A DNA stretch of 64,000 bases. Origin: Hyalella azteca. Taxonomy: Eukaryota > Arthropoda > Malacostraca > Amphipoda > Hyalellidae. Below are positions 39,401 through 49,151 of this stretch, piece after piece. Position 1 is the stretch's first letter. Every line of letters starts with the position of its first letter. The stretch covers positions 1 through 64,000 of the forward strand of contig NW_025945896.1 in the NCBI RefSeq assembly GCF_000764305.2. Direction: 5' to 3'. The notes under the pieces are model-generated. The model made no database searches, was not told where the DNA came from, and saw only the letters and a program-made list of their open reading frames with translations. A program made the position numbers and the translations under genes.

Positions 39401-40568
39401 ATTTTACACTCACCTCACTTTTTCGCACTCCACTTAGTATCATGTGCCAGTCTCGGTCACCCGTCAGTCTTTTCAAATGTGTGCCATTTTTTCTCTTCAA
39501 TCCTGCTCCGGTTGGATATCTTACCAATCTTGACCAGACTCCTGTAATATGATCCATATTTTTATATTGCATCGGCTGCTCTCTCTTCGTGTGGTACACT
39601 TCACTCCTCTTCCATAACTAGTTGGTTTGCATCCTTCCGATCTGTTTTGTTTTCCATTTCACAACATTTGGACTCAACTTCATTCATGCTTGCACTTCAT
39701 TCTCTACATCGATTCGCCCAAAAATAATTATAGGTCAAATATAGTAACACAATAAGGTATAAACTTACCAGAATTAGTAAAATATACAAAAAAGGCACTT
39801 ACTTTGTGTGAAAACATTTTTGATCTGATTGACAGCCGATGATAAGACTTGCGCTACTTCCTGTGTAGTTCTAATTGAGGTCACTTTCGGACAGCCCATT
39901 GATGGTACCGCATGATTTTTTGATGTTCCAAATTGTGGGTAGTTTGAAGTTTTTGTAGTTCTTACGATACATTATCATTCAATATGATGTAATATTATTG
40001 TTATGATGTAATGCTACTCAATAATACTGTTAAAAAAAAGGAAATACATACGTGCAAACAATCAGTATTTGCCGGTTGGCTGATTGTGTACTGTAAATCA
40101 TCACCTGCTATAGATTATGATGGCCTGCTGGCGGTTAACCAAGGACCACAATTAATTATATGCTATTTTCGTTTGGCATTAGCAGTTGCAAACACTGGAC
40201 TGGTTATTTTACTTAAATCTTGACTTCACTCTCATTTTTTTACAAAATCCTTTGGGGGACTTTTTTCAGAGAAGAAAAGTTATTTAGTTACTTAGAAGTG
40301 GTAACATAATTAACTATACTAAAATAAGGGAATAACTCAAACTGCTCGATACATCAAATCTGGGTGTAATCGTTAACCCATGTTTCCGGTGCAACTTTGT
40401 TCAATCATAAATTAGGTACTGAAAAATTATGCTAAAGAGGATGATCAAATTCTCTGAAGAACATGAATGTGTAATTATTTATAAATTATTTGCTTAATTC
40501 TTCAGAGCAATATCTCTCTGTCGTGCATCTAGCTAATTATTCGTTATTCTTCAATTCTCTATTGCCAG
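36484..40568. other. Intergenic DNA between S3 and D3
   Basis: Mostly AT-rich. A locally CpG-richer stretch at about 37850-38060 contains ATG-initiated codons from 37970 to a CAG followed by GTGACC, a possible 5' exon, but nothing links it to D3. A perfect hairpin lies at 38752-38837. The 148-codon minus-strand open frame at 39153-39599 has no recognised domain, and I do not support it as a gene. Confidence 0.5.
38752..38837. repeat. Perfect 40-bp hairpin, 6-base loop
   Basis: The 40 bases at 38752-38791 are the exact reverse complement of 38798-38837, with TAATTT between them. The core is GAATCTTCCATCTTTCTT. No mismatch in 40 bp suggests recent origin, selection, or an assembly or cloning foldback artefact. 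Length and perfection are compatible with a small-RNA hairpin, but no expression evidence is available. Confidence 0.9.
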
Positions 40569-42147
40569 TGGAAACCCCGAGCGGAGTCACATACCTGACG
40601 ATGGTCATGAACCAATGAAACTAATGGGACAACTTAGAGATATAGTTCTGGAGAACAACCTACTACTAAAAGAAATGAAGGACAAATTGCAAGTTCCACT
40701 ATCTTCTACTCTCAAAACTGGCACTCCTCTGCTTCCTTGCTATCCAGCTAACACTTTCGAAGAATTGGATGATTTAATCAAACGGGAAGAGATGGTGAGT
40801 GTGCGTGGAATGGAATTACACTAGAGTTTTTTTAAACGTTTCGGACCAGTCTGGAGATATTTAGTGTGACAATATCTCAACTGTGATGATTTTCCTACCT
40901 CGAAATAAAATCTCGCATTTGAATTATTTGCATGGTTTTATGGTGTCAAGTTCTGTAAACTTTACTATGAGTGAATATAATGAATGCCTGCTCTGTTCTC
41001 AGCTAATAGGACTTCAGTCTGTCGGAGAGTGCACCTTGTCGAGAACCGTCATAGTCATGATGAAGATGCTCATGACGCGACCATTAGCCATGAAGTTTTC
41101 GATGACAGGCTTAGGGGACAAGAGATTACCTACCAAGGTTAAATTCGACAATTCGCCTGCCTGCTTGTTAATTGAGCGTGAGTAGTTCAAAAACGCTTTT
41201 TGTCAATTTTAAAGAAATACTACGAAACTTAGGCTCGATCAGACTGAGAAAACTTCCTTAGAAAGGCAACGTGAAATCTACTTTCTTGTTCACATACTTT
41301 TATTAATTGAATAATCACGGTTCGGAGTGTCAATTTTATTCTCTTTATAAGAGTATACAATAAAAGTTTCAGAGGAGTCCACTGTGTTCTACTTTATTAT
41401 TTATTACAGTTGTTTTCAGGCGAAATATTCCAGGCGATATTTGTGACACTGATATTTAATGACTGAGCATCAGTCAGTCATTTTTACCGTTCGATGCTGA
41501 AACTCCAGAATACAAAAACCTTAAATTATACGCAGCGTAAATTGCTATTGGTTTCTGTAGTACAATATATTTGTGATTATATAAGTAAAGTTATTGATTA
41601 GCTCGATTATGTGTCCATCGCAGGTGCGTTATCACTGAACCCAGGGTTTTCACATGAGCCGCGGAGTGCTGTGAAAGCAGCGATTCGAAGGGCTTTAAAA
41701 GGTAATCATAATGAACAGTATCGAGTTACTATATTGATGAATATTGTTGTGAATAAATGGCAGATTTTTTCTTTTTTGATATGTATTTGTTGTCCAAATG
41801 AATTCAATTAAAACCAATTTTTATGTAGTCCTAAAATCCGGTAGGAATACTCGCAACATTATCACGAAGAGTTATTGTTTCACATATACATATGTGCTTT
41901 ACGCGCCAACTATATTCTAAGTAAACTTATCTCCTTACTCCTTATTGTAGGAGCGACCGATTGGGACGGACATCGGGGCAGAAGACAATTCTATGATTGC
42001 ATGAGTAATGTCGCTGCCTCAAACTCAGGCGAAGAAGTACAAAACGCCATTTCCGGGAACCAGGATTCGAGCCTCAACGTGACCCACTCCACGGAAATAG
42101 TCCTCGATCCTGGGCCAAGTCTGCAAAAAGATTTTCCAAGCATATAG
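40569..42147 (+). CDS. D3: DUF4806-like protein, subtype I (N-terminal exon not found)
   Basis: Four exons: 40569-40794, 41003-41177, 41624-41701 and 41951-42147 (TAG), about 224 residues. Phases and the lengths of exons 2 (175 bp) and 3 (78 bp) are identical to D1. Landmarks: DIVLENNLLLKEMKDKL and YPANTFEELDDLI in exon 1; MMKMLMTRPLAMKFSMTGLG in exon 2; RSAVKAAIRRALKG in exon 3; GATDWDGHRGRR in exon 4, then a short Ser/Asn-rich tail. The relation to D1 is much closer than to D2 or D4. An in-frame ATG at 40615 exists, but the open frame and conserved phase continue upstream to the acceptor, so I treat it as internal. Function unknown. Confidence 0.77.
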
Positions 42148-44089
42148 AACTTTATGAAATGCAAATTAGCTCAGTAAAAAGAGAGAATTCACTTTTACTT
42201 TGCTATAACGTAATGTGGTTTTTTTGTGGAGATCGATTTTAGCTACCGAAGCAGCATCAAATTCATATCTAAAAGTTCAGAATCACGTTCTACCGTAAAT
42301 ACTTTTGGTACTTTAGTCCATATTTTCCGTTGTTGACTTAGTCGGTGTACGTTTCACCTATCATCCGACTAATCATTTATCACTCGGAATCCGTTAAATT
42401 GATAACCTAGAACAGAAAGAGGCGATATCCTTCATTGCTGTTCCGCTGGGGAGTTATAGGAGGTAGAGGAATTTGAAAATAAATACGGTACGCTAAATCT
42501 TTTGTTTTAATTACACGGCAAACCTTTACGTCTTCTTAAAGAATAGTAAGAAAAATTTCACATTTCCACTATCTTGAATCTACCCTGCAAGTTACCCAAT
42601 TTGTGCCTTTTTAAAATGTTACTTAATAATATTAAATAATAAGAATGGATGTACGAAATCATTATGGGAGAGCAGGGAAGATGCAAAGTTCTTTTCAAAA
42701 CTTAGTTCAACTTACATTGAGGTGAGGCTGCTAATTGTTTATGGTGCTAAGGATTCTTGCTTTATAACGACCAACGGCCAAAATTAAGCCTGGTGCCTCA
42801 GCGGTGACATGTGACCAAGTTGCAAAATATGACAAAAAAAATGATTAACCCAGTAATAACAGAAGTTTTGCGCGGCTGTGCCCAGCCTGAATGACGACGG
42901 ACCGAATGAGTGACGGATCCTAGTCCAGCCTGTTTCTGTTTTTCTTCGCTGTTCGAAGACCTGCGTTGTTACGCGGGTAGCCTCAATATTTTGCCCTTAA
43001 GCCTCAATTCGGCCGCGTTAAAGACGTACGCTCAGCACTTGTTGCTCAAGAATCGCTCGTTTTCAATTATACGACCGAACATCAATGGAATGACTTCAGT
43101 TCAAGAGACGACCTTGATCGAGAGGCAAGTGTAATTGATTAAGTTGAGATAGTAGGTGTGGAAGGAATACATTAACAATTCAAAATCTTTCATAAATGTG
43201 CTGTAGAATATAGAATACGTAACTTGGTTATCTAGTAATATATGTTTGCAATCTTATTTTTAGAATGCAATGCGAATAATTATTCCAATATTCTCGTATC
43301 ATTTTACCATCAGGTTTTTCTTCCAGAGGTAGCCTGCTAGGTTTGCAGTAGTGCTTTGAAATTTTGTATCATTCTAAACATTAGTTGTTGTTTCATGTAT
43401 AAAAATTTTACTTGTGAATTTTTTTTCTGTCATAGGTCTCTGAATTGAATTTATATTCAACTAGATGTTTATATTAGATTTATATTCAATTGGATGTTTT
43501 CCATCTGAAGAAAACACGAAGAAAAGCCGCGAAAACTCAAGTACAAGCCCATAACTCAAGAGTGGTGTGTGTTGTAAGATATTGCAAGATAATTTATTTG
43601 GTGTCGATTCTGGAATAAGGGATTAGATTTCACGAAACAAAGAAATTTAGGGTAAAAAATAGCAAATTTTAGTGGAAAATGGAAATGAATATATATATGA
43701 CCTGAAATTGTTCATTGAAATTGGATTATGTATACTATAAATATTTTTTATTAACCCGTAACATTCATTTGTATATGAGCGCTCCGGTGATGAAATTTCA
43801 AAGTGCTTGTATCCATTCAACGTCATTATAATTTAGGTTGAAAAAAGAAAAATGTAAGTCTACCGGAACTGGTTTTTAATGCGTTGCCTGTTTGCATACA
43901 TACGGGTACATTCAAGATTTCAGTTTGTGTTTAATGTTGTTACTTGTTTCACATTTATCTAATTGCATGGATTTTTCAATTAAGATAAATTTGAATATAG
44001 TTATTGGTATTTGTATCTGTTTTCATTCAAAAATAAAAACAACAGTGTTCATGAGCGAGGAAGGTGTTGATGAGCAGGTTTCAAGCTGA
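42148..44089. other. Spacer between D3 and D4
   Basis: Contains a CpG-richer patch at about 42870-43130 in otherwise AT-rich DNA. Near its end an ATG at 43091 opens 13 codons up to CAA followed by GTGTAA, a possible first exon or promoter-proximal segment of D4; the phase does not directly fit D4 exon 1. No other feature seen. Confidence 0.45.
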
Positions 44090-44365
44090 TTAATTTCTGC
44101 AATGTCGACGGTGATTGGAGCGGTCATTGTCCGAAAACTGTAAGAATACCGTCGGAATACCGTTTACTGCCGTGATGACGCGATCAAATTCAGATTGTGG
44201 CAGCAGTACCACCGGGTAGCTGGTCTGACCAATTGTCTTCGCATAAATTAACTGTCCTGAGTGTTGCTCGTATCTCAGTGCCTGTATACCATTTGTCGCC
44301 ACATTGATGGTCGCTCCTTGCTTAAACCAATTTCTAATGTACGAGTCCGAGACAATAATCGTACC
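44090..44365 (-). other. Orphan protein-like open frame of unknown origin
   Basis: On the minus strand, 91 codons are open from just after a TGA (44366-44368) to the TAA at 44090-44092. The translation has balanced globular composition (for example NWFKQGATINVATNGIQAL and PVVLLPQSEFDRVITAV) and is clearly more GC-rich than its surroundings. There is no obvious start codon upstream and no splice context, so it is likely a fragment. I recognise no family. It may be a transposon or endogenous viral fragment, or chance. Confidence 0.35.
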
Positions 44366-44638
44366 TCAGTCCATTCCGAGGAGACTAAAGAAATGAATAG
44401 AAATATGCTATTAAAATGAACCGTTATAGAAAACTGACAATAAAAGCAAATTTCTATAACGTTGAAGTAAGCAGGAAGAGTATTGAATAAAAAAATCAGC
44501 CTGGTGCTGCTGGCGTAAAATTAAGGTATCGGTATCTGTTTACTTGTGAATTTTTTGGACTGCTTTCGTGATTGACACTCTCTCCGTAGACTTGTATATT
44601 GAGTATGTTCTTAGTGCAAATTTTTTTTATTATTTCAG

Positions 44639-45866
44639 TGCTGCGGCTGAAGTAGAAGCCCCTTGTGACGTATCTGATGCTGCAGAAGGGACCCGTCATG
44701 CTTCAGTAGAGGAACGTTTAAGTGCCATTGAAAGAGAACAAATATCACTTCGAAAACAACAAAAGAAGACACTTTTTGTTGAAAGGGAAAACAACATATT
44801 GCTCAAGGAGCTTCATGAGAGCATTCTTCAAATGATGAGGAAGCCAATACCACTGCAAGAGCCTGATATTGGACCTGCGAATACCCTACAAGAGCTGTCC
44901 GTCCTGCTAGCTACGGAGGAAGTAGTAAGTATTAAAGTACATTATTGTGTGTGTTCATTGTGACATGGAATATTGCTGATTCGTACGTTCAAGTTAGTAG
45001 TGTCGAAAATTTTAGTACTAAGTCTGCTTTCGTTATAGTTTTTCTCATGGTGATGAATTATTGTGAAAAAAAATGTTACAGGAAGTATTGCAGGAATTCT
45101 TAGTCATGCAGGCTTCTAGTATTAGTGTGATTTCATTGAAATTATATTGAATTTTTGTTACTTACAGGTCAGTTCGTTACCAAAATACGAAGCTGGATCA
45201 CTCATGGCGACTCTTCGAGCGATGGTCAAGCGTCTTATGACGCGTAATCTTGCAGTCACATTCTCTTTCACCGGTTTAGATAGAAAAAGAATGAGAACCA
45301 AACTGAGCTTTAAGAAACATGACATTTACAGAATTCTTCTAGGTGCGTAAAATGTGAAGTAAGGGAATGCATTTGGTATATTCATATTATTCATTCTTTA
45401 TAGTTTAACTACTGAGATAATTTCTATAGTATAAGCCAGGATCATAAAGGTTTACATTATTTTTAAGATTTACCTTTTCGTTTTTTTTTTACATCAGTAA
45501 TGAAGTGATACGTGTTGGAGTTACTATTATCATATTTTTTCACCTCTGCCAATGTTTTCCACAGGCGCAATTGATGCTACCTCCTTTGGACAATGTCCTC
45601 GTAAAGATATAGACCGGGCTCTGATAAACGTGTTGAAAAACGTTGGAGATTGGGACAACTTTAGAGGCAATCTTCGAAAAAATGACGAACAGAAACATCC
45701 AAAAACAGGCGACGATGCTAGACTAGATTTCCCGTCTTGCGAGCAAGATCCGCATACGGAGCAAAGCTGTTCTACGGTGTCACCTGAAGTTTCGTCTCCA
45801 AACCATGTCTACTGCAGTCAAATCGTACCCAGTAACTTATTGGTGGAAATGCACTTAGAAAATTAG
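44639..45866 (+). CDS. D4: DUF4806-like protein, subtype II (N-terminal exon not found)
   Basis: Three exons: 44639-44924, 45168-45342 and 45565-45866 (TAG), about 253 residues. Exon 1 is the longest of the four D genes and adds a heptad-like segment (EERLSAIEREQISLRKQQKK) ahead of ERENNILLKELHESI and IGPANTLQELSVLLA, consistent with a coiled coil. Exon 2 (175 bp) encodes RLMTRNLAVTFSFTGLDRKR; exon 3 PRKDIDRALINVLKNVGDWDNF followed by a polar tail. As in D2, the intron before GDW is absent. It lies only 2.5 kb after D3 with no S gene between them, breaking the S-D alternation. Function unknown. Confidence 0.76.
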
Positions 45867-48800
45867 GAAATCGAACTAGGAGCGAATTCTGGTTTAAGTA
45901 CATTTTGCTATTTGAAAGAGCCAGAGCTCAATTACCTTATTTTCTTGATTATAAATATACGAAGTTTAACTAACCTGCTTCAGTTTTGTGAATCTTTTGC
46001 CAAAGGATAGCTTTTACTTCGCCCTTGTTTAGACGAAGTATTATTGAAGACTAGCGAATTTTTAAGTCTGGTTTCAAGTATTTTTTTAGAACTTTTTTTT
46101 CTGTGTCAGCTCAATGTTTCGATGTATTTATAAATGGTGTGCAAGAGGCTAACAGCTTGAAGCTTATTTCAAGTTTTCCATAACGACGACACCAGTCTGA
46201 GAAAATACTGGAAGAGGTATAAGAATTGGAAAATCGTATCTACATTCCTCAAAAACACATGCTTTGTGTTATTTGGATTGCTAATATTGACAGCTCAGTC
46301 GCATACATTAGCTCCTCCGGCGCTGTTGATTTTGTGCTCTGCTACTCTACCTGCTACTCTGTTGTGTCACCCCCCAGCGGCGTTACCATTCCCCCTTCTA
46401 CGGGTGTCGCCTCGCAACCCATCATGTTCTGTCTTAAAATTTCCTTTGCTTTATAATTCAATCTAATTTGCTTTATTTTCTCCGTCGCAGACGTCACTCC
46501 ACAGTCAGCTGCGCTGCTCTTTGTTCATAAAAAACAGCATTGACTTCTAGTTTTTTGTATTATCTTTCACTAGCAACTCCTTAACCTTTATTTCCTAGCT
46601 TCGTTACAGCTGATTAAATATGTACAAAACTTTTGCAAATAACATATGGCTGAATTGTTTATTCGTTTTTGTTACCCTGACTTTTTGGTCTGGATCTATT
46701 TTATGGCGGCAGTAAAATAGCCCCGGTAAAAGCAGGACTGGCGTATCGAAGCCAGGCTGTCGTCTTTTGCCTACTCTTGGCCCGCTCTCTCTCCCCGCCT
46801 CTAAAGAGGCCATCTCGGCCTTGCTACTACTCTCATGCCACGTTTAGTTAGAGAACGCGAAGAGATGAACCGTTCTTTGCCCTGTGCTATAATATAAAAT
46901 GGCCCAGCCAACTTTCATGTAGGCACTTTTAAGTCGAAGTATAAACGCTGATGAACCAACCACAATTTGCATGCAGTGAACTCAAAGTTCGAATGAAGCT
47001 TGAAGGCAGGGAAGTTATCCATTGAATATAAGTGCCCACAAGTGTGAAAATACATAGAGGAAATTATACAAATTATAACGATTTGTATTATAATACCTAT
47101 AAAAGAAAGACTGAAAGGTATGCACTGAATTTCTGCCGGCTTTGAAACTTAGACCTGCTTCGAATATGGGCAAATACCTTTAAATTTGTATACGTAAGAC
47201 TGCCAAGTATTGTGTTTGATCTTCAATCTTATTTACAAATTAAATTTAAATATAGGGCATTTATTGAGCTAACGGTTTCCATTTGGAGCTGAAAATGTTT
47301 AAACGAAAATCGAAATCGATCAAAACTATAATGTCACTGAAGCATAAGCCATTATAAGTAACCTGATTTCAAATTTGGTGCAACTCACTATTTTCAACTT
47401 ACAAATTTATGGGGAGCCCTACGGGATGAAAACGACAATCTAAGACCCAAGTCTTTCCAATTTCAACCTCGCTATCCTTGGTCGAGAAGCAGCCGAATTA
47501 GTAGGGGTTCTAACTTGAATCACTTAGAATACCTAGATCATCGGCACATCGTAGGTAAAATTAACACTATAGAGTGATATCGCTAATTGCTGTTCGGCTT
47601 TTAAGCAGAGCTATCCTCCTCCCTTTGCTGATAAGGGCGACACTTCCAGTCTTAACGACGCAACTATGCATCTGATTCGCGTAAAACGCGAAAAGCCGTT
47701 CCCACAAGAATATTGCACCTGTATTTTATGCGAAAATAGGCCAGTTATACCGTAAGACACCGATGCTTTGTTAGTTGTTACACATTACTATGCAACCGTT
47801 CGGCGAAAACGCGGTTCAGCCATTCGTGATCTTAACGCATTCCATCCATGATCGATTTACTTTCTAGAGGTATGGGTTTCCGCGTATGCCAAGCGTTACT
47901 TCACTTTCAATGTTTTAAATTCAATGCCCTGAATTCTAGTGATAATTCGTCCTCTGCTCACCAGCCACAGTGCGCGGGAGATTCGACGTTGCTGGTCATC
48001 GTGGTCAAGTTTTCACTGGTGATTCTAGATAAAAAAATGTACGCATTAATTTTTTTAAGTAATTCGCCTATGCTAACATGCTACAAGTGCTGATTTTAAA
48101 ACACACGATGAACACTGGTCAGTTGTAAAATTATAGCTTTGTGGATAATCTTGCACAGCTTGCTCTCAGGGCTAGTATACCTACAGGATTGGTATGGTTG
48201 TAATTATATATATTTTTTAAATTGCATGATTTTACTATAAAGTTGTATTTAGGACTCTAACGGACACTAATCCCGTAACTTGCAGTCTCTTATTCGACGC
48301 TGATTTACTCAGTGCTCTCATCATCGTCGTTAGTCAATCGTTAAAAATATCATCAGCCTTGAAGTATAGCAATATAAATTATATATACGCTCCGCATTCA
48401 TCGCACGCATTAATTGTTCAGCAACAAATTACAGCTTAGTTCTGGCTCATGTTGGATCTGAAATATTGAAATTAACATTAACAGTAAGTTCATTGTATTA
48501 GCGATAATATTCTCATATTGATATTAAATATTCTGCATTCTTGTTAATCGTTTGACGTACAAGTACCTATAAATACTCCAGATATGTATATGTTTTTCCA
48601 TTTCATTTTCATGCCATGCATGGGATTGAACTCTTGTATTCATTTCCAGGTAGGTAACAAAAATTTTGTACATTTATTAGAATTACTGACCATTTTTAAT
48701 CATGTATCATATAAACATGAAGCTGTATGGATTAGAATTATGTATTTATTCATGGCCGTAATCACATGCATTAACTTGGTTGTATTGTGACGAACAAAAT

Positions 48801-49151
48801 ATGGTGGTTTTGGTTGTGAATGTCAGTGGCGTCTTGCGTTCATGCTCAATGTGTTTTTTTTTACTTTGTTTTGAAGAAGTGAATGATTTATTTATCAAAT
48901 TCATTACTGTCATAATCATAATCCGTACGGATCGTAAGAATCAAATAGTATAATTATTTACTTTATTATGGACACTTTTTCTGAATAAATTCTTACGTTT
49001 TCTCCTACCGTTTACCAACCCTTAATAAGACAAAAAAGTCCGATGACGATGAATACAGATCCAAAAACTGCAAAGATCTTTCTCTGCTCCGAGGCAACAC
49101 GAAAAAAATTTACCAATGAAGTTTCAGTAAATAATATATTTTTGTTCATAG
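45867..49151. other. Intergenic DNA between D4 and the PDZ gene
   Basis: A GC-richer, pyrimidine-rich patch at about 46310-46430 and another at 46690-46830 carry open frames without recognisable domains and may be decayed repeats. The rest is AT-rich. No upstream exon of the PDZ gene could be recognised; an open stretch at 49043-49127 ends too close to the next acceptor for an intron. Confidence 0.5.

Noticed and set aside
39153..39599. 148-codon minus-strand open frame
   Set aside because: Composition is mixed, the C-terminal part is AT-driven Ile/Tyr/Phe sequence, and no domain is recognisable.
6718..45866. One giant gene joining S and D exons
   Set aside because: Each S and D set ends with its own in-frame stop codon, so coding exons cannot be read through; only a shared leader remains possible.
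46604..46813. Second SINE-like element, suggested by GGCTTCGATACGCC on the minus strand
   Set aside because: The B-box match is poor, no A box at the right distance, and no second copy in the window.
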